In this document: positions 38,861-49,400 of the stretch, piece by piece | Layout: each line of letters begins with the position of its first letter | Numbering within the stretch: the stretch's first letter is position 1 | NCBI GenBank assembly: GCA_021781815.1 | Contig: JAJXWB010000009.1 | Coordinates: forward strand, 62,001-126,000 | Reading direction: 5' to 3' | Origin: Pseudomonadota bacterium | GTDB lineage: Bacteria; Pseudomonadota; Alphaproteobacteria; Rhizobiales; Beijerinckiaceae | Length of the DNA stretch: 64,000 bases | Program-made: the position numbers and the translations under genes | The notes under the pieces: generated by a model | What the model saw: the letters and a program-made list of their open reading frames with translations, nothing else | Told to the model about the DNA's origin: nothing | Database searches by the model: none

Positions 38861-40918
38861 GTGAAATCGGACACCGCGACCCGAGAAAACCCGTTCTTCC
38901 AGCCCTGGCGCGGCCCGTTCGGCCTGCCGCCGTTCGAGCGCATCGCCGCCGAGCATTTCGTTCCGGCCTACGACCGGGCGATTGCCGAGCACAATGCCGA
39001 AATCGCCGCGATAGCCGAGGACGCGAGCCCCGCGACGTTCGACAACACGATCGGCGCGCTGGAGCGGGCGGGCGAGGCGATGAACCGCGTGGGCGGGGTG
39101 TTCTGGAACCTGATCGGGACCGATTCCACCCCCCAATTGCAACAGATCGAGCGCGAACTCGCGCCAAAGCTCGCCGCGCATTATTCTGCAATCGGCCTGA
39201 ACGAGGCGTTGTTTCGCCGCGTCGAGACCGTCTGGCGCGAGCGCGACCGCCTGCCGCTCACGTCGGAGCAGAGGCGGGTCCTGGAACTCGCTTACGACGG
39301 CTTCGTGCGATCCGGCGTGCTGCTTGACGGCGCGCAGAAGACCCGCTGGGCGGAGATCGCCGAGCGACTCGCCAGCCTGGGCGCACAATTTGCGCAGAAC
39401 GTGCTGGCTGACGAAGCCGAGTGGCTGATGGAGCTGGACGAGGCCGACCTCGGCGGCCTGCCGCAGTCGCTGCGCGACGCCGCAGCGCGGACGGCCGCCG
39501 ACCGCGGGCGGCCCGGCAAGTGGGCGATAACGCTGGCGCGCTCCAGCGTCGAACCATTCCTGGCCCAGTCCGCGCGCCGCGATTTGCGCGAAAAGGCGTT
39601 CAACGCCTGGATCGGCCGCGGCGAAACGGGCGGCGCGACGGACAATCGAGCGATCATCGCAGAGATTATCCGCCTGCGTGACGAGAGCGCGCGCATGCTC
39701 GGCTTTCCCACCTATGCGCATTACAAGCTCGACGACCAGATGGCGAAGACGCCCGAGCGCGTGCGCGCGCTCATCGACAGCGTGTGGACGCCGGCGAAAA
39801 CCGCAGCCGCAAAAGAGCGCGACGACCTGCAGCGCATCGCGACCGAAGACGGCGGGAATTTCGCCATCGCGGCGCACGACTGGCGCTATTACACGGAAAA
39901 GGCGCGAAAGGCCCTGCACGATCTCGACGAGGCGGACATCCGCCCGTATTTCGTTCTCGACTCGGTCATCGGCGCAGCATTCGATGTCGCGCGCAGGCTG
40001 TTCGGCGTCACCTTCCACGAGCGCAAGGATCTCGCGCTCTACCATCGGGAGGCGCGCGCCTTCGATGTGCGCGACGAAGCGGGGGCGCATGTCGCCCTGT
40101 TCATCGGCGACTATTTCGCGCGCACGACCAAGCGCGGCGGGGCATGGATGTCCGCTTTCCGCTCGCAACGCGCGATGGACGGCGAGGACGTCAGGCCGAT
40201 CGTCGTCAACGTGCTGAATTTCGCGCGAGGCGCGGAGGGGCGACCGACGCTGATCGGGCTCGACGACGCGCGAACCCTGTTTCACGAATTCGGGCATGCG
40301 CTGCATGGCATGCTGTCGAAAGTGACCTATCCGTCGATCTCGGGCACCGGCGTCGTGCGCGACTTCGTCGAATTTCCCTCGCAGCTTTACGAGCACTGGC
40401 TGTTGCAGCCCGAAGTGCTCTCCAGCTTCGCCCGGCACGCCGACACCGGCGCGCCGATGCCGGACGATCTGGTTCGGCGCATCCGCGCCTCGGAGAAATT
40501 CAACATCGGTTTCGGCACCGTCGAATTCTGCGCCTCGGCGCTCGTCGATCTCGACCTGCACCTGCTCAATCCCGGCCCCGATCTCGACGTGCTCGCATTC
40601 GAACGCGCGGAATTGCAGCGCATTGGAATGCCCCGGGAGATTGCGATGCGGCACCGCACGCCGCATTTCTCTCACATATTCTCTGGTTCCAGCTATGCGG
40701 CCGGCTATTACTCCTATCTGTGGTCGGCAGTCCTCGACACCGATGGCTTCGCAGCATTCGAGGAAGCGGGCGACATTTTCGATCCAGCCGTCGCAAAGAG
40801 GCTCAGGGACCATGTCTATTCCGCCGGCGGACGCGAGGCCCCGGAGGACGCGTACCGACATTTTCGCGGACGCGATCCGGACGCCAAAGCCCTGTTGCGG
40901 GCGCGCGGCTTTGCATAG
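38861..40918 (+). CDS. M3-family metallopeptidase (oligopeptidase A / dipeptidyl carboxypeptidase type)
   Basis: This 685-residue zinc peptidase of the thimet-oligopeptidase family has the zinc motif HEFGH at residues 475-479 (LFHEFGHALHGML). A third ligand is provided by a downstream helix Glu (SGTGVVRDFVEFPSQLYEHW), and the substrate-binding tyrosines lie in SYAAGYYSYLWS. It begins at a GTG (38861) with the family-typical N-terminus ENPFFQPWRGPFGLPPFERI. No signal peptide, so it is cytoplasmic and hydrolyses short peptides. PrlC/OpdA and Dcp cannot be separated with certainty by eye. Confidence 0.9.
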   Translation: MKSDTATRENPFFQPWRGPFGLPPFERIAAEHFVPAYDRAIAEHNAEIAAIAEDASPATFDNTIGALERAGEAMNRVGGVFWNLIGTDSTPQLQQIERELAPKLAAHYSAIGLNEALFRRVETVWRERDRLPLTSEQRRVLELAYDGFVRSGVLLDGAQKTRWAEIAERLASLGAQFAQNVLADEAEWLMELDEADLGGLPQSLRDAAARTAADRGRPGKWAITLARSSVEPFLAQSARRDLREKAFNAWIGRGETGGATDNRAIIAEIIRLRDESARMLGFPTYAHYKLDDQMAKTPERVRALIDSVWTPAKTAAAKERDDLQRIATEDGGNFAIAAHDWRYYTEKARKALHDLDEADIRPYFVLDSVIGAAFDVARRLFGVTFHERKDLALYHREARAFDVRDEAGAHVALFIGDYFARTTKRGGAWMSAFRSQRAMDGEDVRPIVVNVLNFARGAEGRPTLIGLDDARTLFHEFGHALHGMLSKVTYPSISGTGVVRDFVEFPSQLYEHWLLQPEVLSSFARHADTGAPMPDDLVRRIRASEKFNIGFGTVEFCASALVDLDLHLLNPGPDLDVLAFERAELQRIGMPREIAMRHRTPHFSHIFSGSSYAAGYYSYLWSAVLDTDGFAAFEEAGDIFDPAVAKRLRDHVYSAGGREAPEDAYRHFRGRDPDAKALLRARGFA

Positions 40919-41040
40919 CCGAACAGGCGCGCCTCTCGCTTCATTTGCATGAGCGCATTGATGCGCGGCGCGGCGCGGACCTCCCATTCCGGGAAAGGTC
41001 GTGCAGCGCACGTCGCCAAAGACGAGGATTTCTCTCCCGC

Positions 41041-42408
41041 ATGACTGTCAGCTCCACTCCCTGCACAAGACGCGCGTTCCTCGGCGCCGTCGCGGCGACG
41101 CTCGTTCCGTTGTCGTCGCGCGCGGAACAGGTGATGCCGGCAGCGGACGGCTTTCGCGTTCTCGAAGCGCGCAGGAGTCCGCTTCAGCTATTGACGGCGC
41201 CGTCCCCGGAAACGACCTGCTTCGGTTATGAAGGCCTCGTCCCCGGCCCGCTGTTGCGCGTGAAGCAGGGCGAGGACGTTCGCGTGCGCCTCGTCAACAG
41301 GCTCGACCAACCCACCACGCTGCATTGGCAAGGCTTGCGCGGCGAGAACGCAATGGACGGCGTCGGCGGGCTCACCCAAAAGGCTGTCGCGCCCGGCGCC
41401 ACGTTCGACTATCGTTTCATGGCCGCCGACAGCGGACTCTACCTTTACAAGCCGAACGCCCTGCCGCACACCGTCGAGCAGATTTCGCGCGGGCTGTCAG
41501 GCGTGCTGATCGTCGACGAGGCGAACCCGCCCGAAAGCGATAAAGATCTGCTCGTCGTGATGCAGGACTGGAAGCTCGATGCCCACGCGCAAGCCGCGAC
41601 GCCGTTCGACGACGCGGGCGCGGGCGAAGGGCGGATCGGCGATCATCTGACAGCCAATCGCGCCGTCGCGCCGCTGATCGAAACCGCGCCGCCCGGCGCG
41701 CGCGTGCGGCTGCGCGTCGTCAACGCCTGCGTGGCGCGGATTGCAATCGCAACGTTCGAAGGCGGGGCGCCGTCCTGCGTCGCCATCGACGGGCAGCCCT
41801 GCGATCCTTTCCATCTCGTGCGCAACACGGCGCCGATGGCGCCCGGCGCGCGCTTCGATTTCCTGCTGGACGCGCCGGAGAGAGAAGGCGACGAATTGAA
41901 GCTCGGCCTGTGGCAGGGGCAGGACAAGCCGTTGCAGCCCTTTCTTGCGCTGAAGGCGCAGGGCGCGAAGGTCGGGGCGCGCGCCCCCATCGTCGGCCTG
42001 CCCATGAACACGCGGCTGCCGCCGGAAATCCGTCTGGGCGATGCGAAAAAGGCCGAACTCGTAATCGATCCGCCCAAGGCGCCGGGCAAGGGCTGGACGA
42101 TCAACGGCGCGCCGCACGGCTATGCGGGCAAGCCTCTGTTCACGGTGAGGCGCGGGACGCCGGTTTCATTCGGATTCGCCAACAGGTCGGGCGTGGCTCT
42201 CGCCATGCACGTCCACGGATTTTCCATGCGTCTGCTGCATGATCTCGACGACGGCTGGGAGCCGTACTGGCGCAACGCGGTGATCGTGCCGAAGGGCGCG
42301 ACCAAGCATGTCGCGCTGCTGGCGGATGCTCCCGGCAAATGGGCCGTGCATTGCGACATAGCTGACCATGAGGCGGCGGGACTGGCGGCGTGGTTCGAGG
42401 TGATTTGA
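41041..42408 (+). CDS. Multicopper-oxidase-fold protein with degenerate copper sites, Tat-exported
   Basis: This 455-residue protein has a twin-arginine signal (TRRAFLGAVAAT, residues 9-20) and three cupredoxin domains. The copper motifs are damaged. HWHG is HWQG at 95-98 and the second HxH is replaced by YLYK around 134-137. HPxHxHG has become LAMHVHG at 387-393, and HCHxxxH is HCDIADH at 437-443, with Leu448 at the axial position. Thus most type 2 and type 3 ligands and one type 1 histidine are gone. This pattern is like FtsP/SufI, a non-enzymatic scaffold, though direct orthology is not shown. It stands alone after the peptidase gene with only a distant GAGGA before the ATG. Confidence 0.8.
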   Translation: MTVSSTPCTRRAFLGAVAATLVPLSSRAEQVMPAADGFRVLEARRSPLQLLTAPSPETTCFGYEGLVPGPLLRVKQGEDVRVRLVNRLDQPTTLHWQGLRGENAMDGVGGLTQKAVAPGATFDYRFMAADSGLYLYKPNALPHTVEQISRGLSGVLIVDEANPPESDKDLLVVMQDWKLDAHAQAATPFDDAGAGEGRIGDHLTANRAVAPLIETAPPGARVRLRVVNACVARIAIATFEGGAPSCVAIDGQPCDPFHLVRNTAPMAPGARFDFLLDAPEREGDELKLGLWQGQDKPLQPFLALKAQGAKVGARAPIVGLPMNTRLPPEIRLGDAKKAELVIDPPKAPGKGWTINGAPHGYAGKPLFTVRRGTPVSFGFANRSGVALAMHVHGFSMRLLHDLDDGWEPYWRNAVIVPKGATKHVALLADAPGKWAVHCDIADHEAAGLAAWFEVI

Positions 42409-42509
42409 CCGGGCCTCGGCGGCGGACCGCCGACGCCCGGTAACGAATTCTCGACGCTCCGGTGATCCTATCGGCGATCGCCATCCGCCGATCGCCGTCC
42501 GCGCCCTTC

Positions 42510-43748
42510 ATGTTCGTTTCCAAAAACGCCGCCATCGCACTCGCCCTCCTCATCGTCTCGCTGGCGACGCGGGCGATCTTCGACAAACTGCTTGCGCTTT
42601 CGCCGGACTGGACTCTGGTTGCGCACTGGGCGCAGGCGCAGTCGCTTTATGATCTTACGGCGGCCGTGTCGCTGGCCGGCGTCGGCCAGGGTCTCGCCGT
42701 CTTCGCCGCCCGCAGGGGAGAGAATGAGAACCGCCTGATGCGCGACGGACTGATGTGGGGCTTCGTCGTGTCGGGCGTGGCCGCGGTCGCGCTGCTCGCG
42801 GTCGCCCCCACGCTCAATGCGGCGGTCGGACGCGAAGTCGCCCCGCCCGGCGAAGCCGGCGCCCTCGCAATCGTCGCAGGCCTGCTCGCCACGGCGCCGG
42901 GCCTGTTCGGCTGCTACTGGCAGGGCCGGCTCCAGCGCGGCAGGATGATCCTGCTCGGTCTCGCTGGCTGGGCGCCTCTGGCCATCGGCGGTTCGGGCCT
43001 GTTCGGCGCGCCGGACATGAAGCGGCTGCTGTGGATCCAGATTGCGACGCAGAGCGCGCTGGCGCTCGCGCTTGCCGCGCCGCTGTTGCGGGAAAGGCTC
43101 GCCGGCGCCGGGCCGTCATGGCGGGACTCGCCCTTGCGCCGTTACGTTCTGGCCGGCGTTTCGATCGGTCTGATGAGTCCGGCCTCGACCCTGTGGGCGC
43201 GCGCCGAACTGGCGCATCGCCTCTCCTGGGATGAGGTCGCGCAGGCGCAAGCGCTCTGGCGAACGAGCGAATGGGTCAACGGAATCGCCGGGGGGCTGAT
43301 CGGCCTCGTGTTCCTGCCGCGCATGGCGGCGGCGACGAGCCGGCTGCTTTTTCACCGCGAACTCGAGCGCACGTGGCGCGTGCTGTGTCTGCCTGCAGCC
43401 CTGGTCTACGCCTGCCTTTGGGCGACGCAGGGCGTCGTCATCCCGTTTCTCTACAGCGACCACTTCCTGATGTCGGCCGCCGCCAGCGCGCTGTTCCTCG
43501 CTGGCGACACATTGCGGCTTGCCTCCTGGGTCCCGCTGCATGGCCTGTTCGCGACCGAGCGCACCAATGTCGTCGCGGTCGGCGAATTTCTTTCGCAACC
43601 ATTGTTCGCGTTACTGCTGACCGTCATGCCGCAGTCGTCGCTGACGATCGCCGGCGCCTGCTACGCCTTCACGTATGTCGTCTATCTTGCGTTCAACGCC
43701 TGGTGCGTGTTTCGCGTGCAGGGGCGGTATGCGCCAGCGGCGGCATGA
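42510..43748 (+). CDS. Polysaccharide/lipid flippase-like membrane protein (MOP superfamily)
   Basis: This 412-residue protein has about 12 hydrophobic helices from the N-terminus (FVSKNAAIALALLIVSLATRAIFDKLLAL) and helix-loop patterns of the MATE/Wzx superfamily, such as the YDLTAAVSLAGVGQGLAVFAARR region and the GDTLRLASWVPLHGLFATERT region. Proteins of this type translocate lipid-linked sugars or related glycans. I start it at the ATG at 42510; a GTG at 42462 would add 16 residues that do not look like part of the family. No glycan gene cluster surrounds it, so the substrate is unknown. Confidence 0.65.
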   Translation: MFVSKNAAIALALLIVSLATRAIFDKLLALSPDWTLVAHWAQAQSLYDLTAAVSLAGVGQGLAVFAARRGENENRLMRDGLMWGFVVSGVAAVALLAVAPTLNAAVGREVAPPGEAGALAIVAGLLATAPGLFGCYWQGRLQRGRMILLGLAGWAPLAIGGSGLFGAPDMKRLLWIQIATQSALALALAAPLLRERLAGAGPSWRDSPLRRYVLAGVSIGLMSPASTLWARAELAHRLSWDEVAQAQALWRTSEWVNGIAGGLIGLVFLPRMAAATSRLLFHRELERTWRVLCLPAALVYACLWATQGVVIPFLYSDHFLMSAAASALFLAGDTLRLASWVPLHGLFATERTNVVAVGEFLSQPLFALLLTVMPQSSLTIAGACYAFTYVVYLAFNAWCVFRVQGRYAPAAA

Positions 43749-43884
43749 GAACGGAAACTTCCGACCTGTCGGCCCGTCCTTGCCAAGATGCGAAAACGAC
43801 GGGGCATCCACCTCCTGATATCATGACGGTTGGCGGCCGGATCGCGCCATTCGCTCGCAACGACCGCGCATCGGGTTGCTGGCC

Positions 43885-45990
43885 CTACCCGGCCCGCAAC
43901 AGGCGCACCGCCTCATCCCGCCCGAATATGTACAGCAGCAGCCGCAGGGCTTTTCCCCGCTCGCTCATCAACCCCTCGTCCGTCTGCAAAACCGCTTCCG
44001 CATCGTCGCGCGCGAGCTTGAGCAGCGCGCCATGCGCGGAAAGATCGGCAAGCTTGAAACCGGGCAGTCCTGACTGGCGCGTGCCGAGAATCTCGCCTTC
44101 GCCGCGCAGCTTCAGGTCTTCTTCCGCAAGTCTGAATCCATCGTCGCTCTCGCGCAGGATGGACAGGCGCGCCCTGGCCGTCTCGCCGAGCGGCCCCTTG
44201 TAGAGCAGGACGCACGAGGACTTTTGCGCGCCGCGCCCGACGCGCCCGCGCAACTGATGCAATTGCGCGAGGCCGAACCGTTCGGCGTGCTCGATGACGA
44301 TGATCGTGGCTTCCGGCACATCGACGCCAACCTCGATCACGGTGGTCGCCACCAGCACCTGCGTCTCGCCGCGCTGGAAGGCGAGCATGGCAGCGTCCTT
44401 GTCCCTGCCCTTCATCTGCCCGTGAACCAGGCCGACGCGGGCGCCAAAATGCTGTTGCAGATCGGCGAATCGTTCCTCTGCGGCGGCGATTTCCAGCTCT
44501 TCGTTCTCAGCGACGAGCGGACAGACCCAGTACGCGCGCGCGCCCTGTCCCACTGCGCGCCGGATGCCCGCAATCACGTCGTCGATGCGTTCGAGCGGGA
44601 CGGCGCGTGTGTCGATCGTCTGCCGACCAGCCGGTTTTTCCGTAAGATTCGAAACATCCATGTCGCCGAAATAGGTGAGCACGAGCGTGCGCGGAATCGG
44701 CGTCGCCGTCATCACCAGCACGTCGGCCGCCTCGCCCTTGTCGCCGAGCGCAAGCCGCTGATGCACGCCGAAGCGATGCTGCTCGTCGACGATGGCGAGC
44801 GCCAGGTCGCGAAAGGCGACGCTCTCCTGCACCAGCGCATGCGTGCCGATGACGATGTCGATCGCGCCGGAGGCGAGACCTTCAAGCGTGGCGCGGCGCT
44901 CGGTCGCCCGGTCGCGGCCGGTCAGCAGCGCGACCCGCATCCCCGCAGCGCGCGCGAGGGATTCGATGCGCTCGAAATGCTGGCGCGCGAGAATCTCTGT
45001 CGGCGCCATCAGCGCCGCCTGCCGCCCCGCCTCGACCGCACTGGCCATCGCCAGCAATGCGACGATGGTCTTGCCTGAACCCACATCGCCCTGCAGCAGG
45101 CGCAGCATCCTCCTGTCGTCCGCCATGTCGCCGCGGATGTCCGCCAGTGCGGCGCGCTGCGCGTTCGTCAGCGAATAGGGCAGCGCCGTTTCGATCAAAG
45201 TCGAAATCCGTCCGTCTCCTCGCGTCGGACGCCCGCGCACGCGCCGCATTTTCGCCCGCACGAGGCGCAGGGCCAATTGCTGCGACAGCAATTCGTCATA
45301 GGCGAGCCGTTTTCGCGCGACCGTATCGGGTGAAAGATCGGTCGCGCCCGCCGGAGCGTGCAGCTTCGCCAACGCCTCGGCGAAGGTCGGCCATGTCTCG
45401 CGCCGCAGCAGCGCGGAGTCGTTCCATTCGGGCAGATGCGGCAGGCGTTCGAGCGCGCCTTCGACCGCCTTCTGCACGGCGCGCTGGTGCAGGCCCTCGG
45501 TCAGACCGTAGACCGGCTCGTGCTCCTTCAACTGCTTGAGCGCGCCAGCGTCCCAGATGCGGGGGTGAACGATCTGGCGATGACCGTTCCATAATTTGAG
45601 ATCGCCTGAAAACCAGCGGATTTCGCCAATCGGAAGCGCGCGAAGAACCCAATCGAAATTGTTTCGGAAAAACACGAGCAGGACGTCGTCGCCGGCCTCG
45701 TCCTCGACTAGCACCGAGAGCGGCGCATTCGACTGGCGCTTTGGAACGCGATGCTCGGCGACGCGAGCGGCGATCACTACATGCGACTCGATCGGGGCGT
45801 CGCGAATCGTGGGGCTCAGGCGATTGTCGACAACGCCGCAGGGCAGGTGAAACAGCAGATCGAGCGTGCGCGCGCCGTCCTGGCCCAGCAGCCGGTCGAA
45901 CAGTTTCGCCGTCTTCGGCCCGACGCCCGGCAGGGCGGCGACCGGCGCGAACAGGGGGTCGAGCAGCGAAGAACGCATATCCAGTGTCAT
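43885..45990 (-). CDS. recG: ATP-dependent DNA helicase RecG
   Basis: This 701-residue helicase remodels stalled replication forks and branched DNA. An N-terminal wedge (OB-fold) domain is followed by superfamily 2 helicase motifs: LLQGDVGSGKT (motif I, near residue 300), the DEQHRFG box (motif II), MTATPIPRTL (motif III) and LHQLRGRVGRG (motif VI). The N-terminus has the helix-hairpin-helix-like LPGVGPKTAKLFDRLL. An ATG four codons later (45978) is also possible. It is divergent from sdhE and mfd, a common arrangement in Hyphomicrobiales. Confidence 0.97.
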   Translation of the reverse strand: MTLDMRSSLLDPLFAPVAALPGVGPKTAKLFDRLLGQDGARTLDLLFHLPCGVVDNRLSPTIRDAPIESHVVIAARVAEHRVPKRQSNAPLSVLVEDEAGDDVLLVFFRNNFDWVLRALPIGEIRWFSGDLKLWNGHRQIVHPRIWDAGALKQLKEHEPVYGLTEGLHQRAVQKAVEGALERLPHLPEWNDSALLRRETWPTFAEALAKLHAPAGATDLSPDTVARKRLAYDELLSQQLALRLVRAKMRRVRGRPTRGDGRISTLIETALPYSLTNAQRAALADIRGDMADDRRMLRLLQGDVGSGKTIVALLAMASAVEAGRQAALMAPTEILARQHFERIESLARAAGMRVALLTGRDRATERRATLEGLASGAIDIVIGTHALVQESVAFRDLALAIVDEQHRFGVHQRLALGDKGEAADVLVMTATPIPRTLVLTYFGDMDVSNLTEKPAGRQTIDTRAVPLERIDDVIAGIRRAVGQGARAYWVCPLVAENEELEIAAAEERFADLQQHFGARVGLVHGQMKGRDKDAAMLAFQRGETQVLVATTVIEVGVDVPEATIIVIEHAERFGLAQLHQLRGRVGRGAQKSSCVLLYKGPLGETARARLSILRESDDGFRLAEEDLKLRGEGEILGTRQSGLPGFKLADLSAHGALLKLARDDAEAVLQTDEGLMSERGKALRLLLYIFGRDEAVRLLRAG

Positions 45991-46130
45991 ACCCGCGAAA
46001 GCGGCTCTCGGGCAAAATGGCGCACCGGGGCGCTCCGGATCGCCGGCGCGCGGAATGACTTCCCGGAATCTCCCCGCTATATAGCCGGTCGCGGCGCGGT
46101 TTCGGCCTGCCCCCCGACTGGAGCTTCTCT

Positions 46131-46412
46131 ATGACCGATGTCGATCTCGAAGTCCGACGGCGCGCGATTCGCGTGCGCGCGTGGCGGCGCGGCATGCGGG
46201 AAATGGACATTCTGATCGGCGGCTTCGTCGACGCCAGGCTCGCCGACCTGGACGCGCGCGACATTGGCGACCTCGAACGCCTGCTCGACGCGGAGGACCA
46301 GAAGGCATTTTCCTGGCTGTGCGGGAACGCGCCGCCGCCAGCGGAACACGATACGCCGGTCTTCGCGAAAATCCTGGCGTTCCACCGCCATTCCGGGCCG
46401 ATCAACATCTGA
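46131..46412 (+). CDS. sdhE: SdhE family FAD assembly factor
   Basis: This 93-residue protein of the DUF339/SdhE family (mitochondrial SDHAF2 homologue) helps attach FAD to succinate dehydrogenase flavoprotein. It contains the signature RRGMREMDILIGGFVD (residues 19-34), in which the RGxxE motif is the key contact. The C-terminal helix region EDQKAFSWLCG follows. It is divergent from recG and 24 bases upstream of mfd, with which it is probably cotranscribed. Confidence 0.9.
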   Translation: MTDVDLEVRRRAIRVRAWRRGMREMDILIGGFVDARLADLDARDIGDLERLLDAEDQKAFSWLCGNAPPPAEHDTPVFAKILAFHRHSGPINI

Positions 46413-46436
46413 TCGCCGTCCTCGGGGCCTGAAGAC

Positions 46437-49400
46437 TTGAACCAGACAAAACACCTGCAAAGCGCCGTTCGTGAACTCGAACGCGGGGGCGCCGTCACCC
46501 TGTCCCGCGCGCCGGACGGGTTCGACGCCTTCGCCGCCGCCGATCTGGCGCGGGCGCTTGCGGCAAAGGCCGAAGGGCGCAGCGTCGTGCTCGTGCATGT
46601 GGCGCGGGACGGCCAGCGGTCGCGCGCGTTCCAGGAAGCGTTCGCCTTTGCTGCGCCCGAAATGGAAGTCCTGGATTTTCCCTCCTGGGATTGCCAGCCC
46701 TACGATCGCGTGTCGCCCAACGCGGCCATCACCGCGCGACGAATGACGGCGCTGTCGCGGTTGGCGCGGTCCGCCACATCGGAGGCGCGTCCGCGCGTGC
46801 TCTGCACGACCGTCAATGCGTTGGTGCAGCGCGTCGCGCCATTGCGCAACGTCGCCTCCGACACTTTCTCCGCCGCGCCCGGCAATGTCGTGAAGACGGA
46901 CGACCTCGCGCGCTGGCTGGAGACCAATGGCTTCCTGCGGTCGAGCACGGTGCGCGAAACTGGCGAATATGCGATGCGCGGCGGTATCGTCGATCTGTTC
47001 GCGCCGGGCATGCCAACGCCGATCCGTCTCGATTTTTTCGGCGACACGCTGGAGACGATCCGGCCGTTCGATCCGGAGACGCAGCGTTCGACGGGGCAAT
47101 TGCGATCTCTCGATCTCGTCCCCATGAGCGAGGCGCAGCTCACGACCGAGACCATGCGCCGTTTCCGCCAGGCCTACGTTGCGAATTTCGGCGCCGAGAC
47201 GCGCGGCGACATGCTCTATGAAGCCATCAGTGAAGGACGCCGCCACCCCGGCATGGAGCACTGGCTGCCATTGTTCTACGAGCATATGGATACGTTGTTC
47301 GACTACCTTCACGGCGCGCCGCTGCTGCTCGACGCGCTCGCCGAGGACGCGGCCGGCGAACGCCTGACGCAGGCGAAGGACTATTACGACGCGCGGCGCG
47401 AGAGCTACGACGCCGATCCCTCCGGCAGCGGCTACAAACCGCTGCAACCAGACACGCTCTATCTGCGGCCGGAGGAATTTCGCGCGTTGCTGGACGGCAC
47501 GCCGCTCGTGCGCTTCACGCCTTTCGCGCTACCGGAGGGATCGAGCGGCGTAAACATCGATCTCGGCGCGAGCGCCGGCCGTTCGTTCGCGCCGGAGCGG
47601 GCCGACGAGAACGCCAATGTGTTCGAGGCGGCGGTCAGGCATATCGAGGCGCTGCGGCGCGAGGGCCGGAGCGTGATCGTCGCGGGATGGTCGGACGGCT
47701 CGCGCGAGCGCCTCGGCCATGTCCTCGGCGAGCACGGGCTGAGCAAGACAGAGCCCGTCGCATCGCTGGCGCAGGCGATCGGCGCCCGGGGCGTCGCGCT
47801 CGCCGTGATCGGGCTCGAACAGGGATTCGTCGCCGGCGATCTCGCAGTCATCGGCGAGCAGGACATTCTCGGCGATCGCCTTGTCCGCGTCCGCAAGAAG
47901 CACAAGCGCGGCGATCAGATCCTGCACGAGGTCGGCGCGCTCTCGGCCGGCGATCTGGTCGTGCATGTCGATCACGGCGTCGGGCGCTTCGTCGGGCTCA
48001 CGCAGATTCAGGCGGTCGGCGTGCCGCACGATTGTCTGGAACTGCATTACGCCGGCGGCGACAAGCTGTATCTGCCTGTCGAAAATCTCGAACTTCTGTC
48101 GCGCTACGGATCGGAAGATCAGGAGGCGCAACTCGACAGGCTCGGCGGCGTCGGCTGGCAGACGCGCAAGGCGCGGATGAAGAAACGCATCCGCGAGATC
48201 GCGCACGGCTTGATCAAGCTCGCGGCGCAGCGGATGTTGCAGAAAGCGCCGCCGCTCGTTCCTCCGCCGGGCCTGTACGATGAGTTTTGCGCGCGTTTTC
48301 CCTATGACGAGACCGAGGATCAGGACGCGGCGATCGAGGCGACGCTCGACGACATGGCGAGCGGCCGGCCGATGGACCGGCTGATCTGCGGCGACGTTGG
48401 CTTCGGCAAGACGGAAGTGGCGCTGCGCGCCGCTTTCGCCGCTGCGCTCAATGGCAAGCAGGTGGCGGTCGTCGTGCCGACGACGCTGCTGGCGCGCCAG
48501 CACTACAAGACCTTCACGCAACGCTTCGCGGGGCTGCCGATCAAGATCGCGCAGATGTCGCGCATGGTTTCGTCCGCCGATCTCAAGGCGGCCAAGGCCG
48601 GCGTGGCGTCCGGCGACGTGGACATCGTCGTTGGCACGCACGCCGTACTCGGCAAGACAGTTTCATTTCGGGATCTCGGACTGGTCGTCATCGACGAAGA
48701 GCAGCATTTCGGCGTCGGCCACAAGGAGCGGCTGAAGGAACTGCGCTCCGAGGTGCATGTGCTGACGCTATCGGCCACGCCGATTCCGCGCACGCTGCAG
48801 TTGGCGCTGACCGGCGTGCGCGAACTCTCGATCATCGCAACGCCGCCGGTCGATCGGCTGGCCGTGCGCACGTTCATCGCTCCGTTCGACGATCTGATCG
48901 TGCGCGAGGCCCTGTTGCGCGAACGCTATCGCGGCGGCCAGTCATTCTATGTCTGCCCGCGCATCGAGGATCTGGACGAAGCGACCGCCTTCCTGCGCCA
49001 GAACCTGCCCGAGGCGAAGTTCGTGGTCGCGCACGGGCAGATGAGCGCCACGGAACTCGAAGAAAAGATGAGCGCCTTCTACGATGGGAAATACGACGTT
49101 CTGGTCTCGACCGCGATCGTGGAGTCCGGGCTCGACATTCCCACCGCCAACACGATGATCGTGCATCGCGCCGACATGTTCGGTCTCGGGCAATTGTACC
49201 AATTGCGCGGTCGGGTCGGCCGCTCGAAGACGCGCGCCTATGCGCTGTTCACCGTGCCCGCGAAACGGCAAATGACGCCTCAGGCCGAGAAGCGGCTGAA
49301 GGTGCTGCAATCGCTGGATACGCTGGGCGCGGGCTTCCAGCTCGCCAGCCACGATCTCGACATCCGCGGCGCGGGCAATCTGCTCGGCGACGAACAGTCC

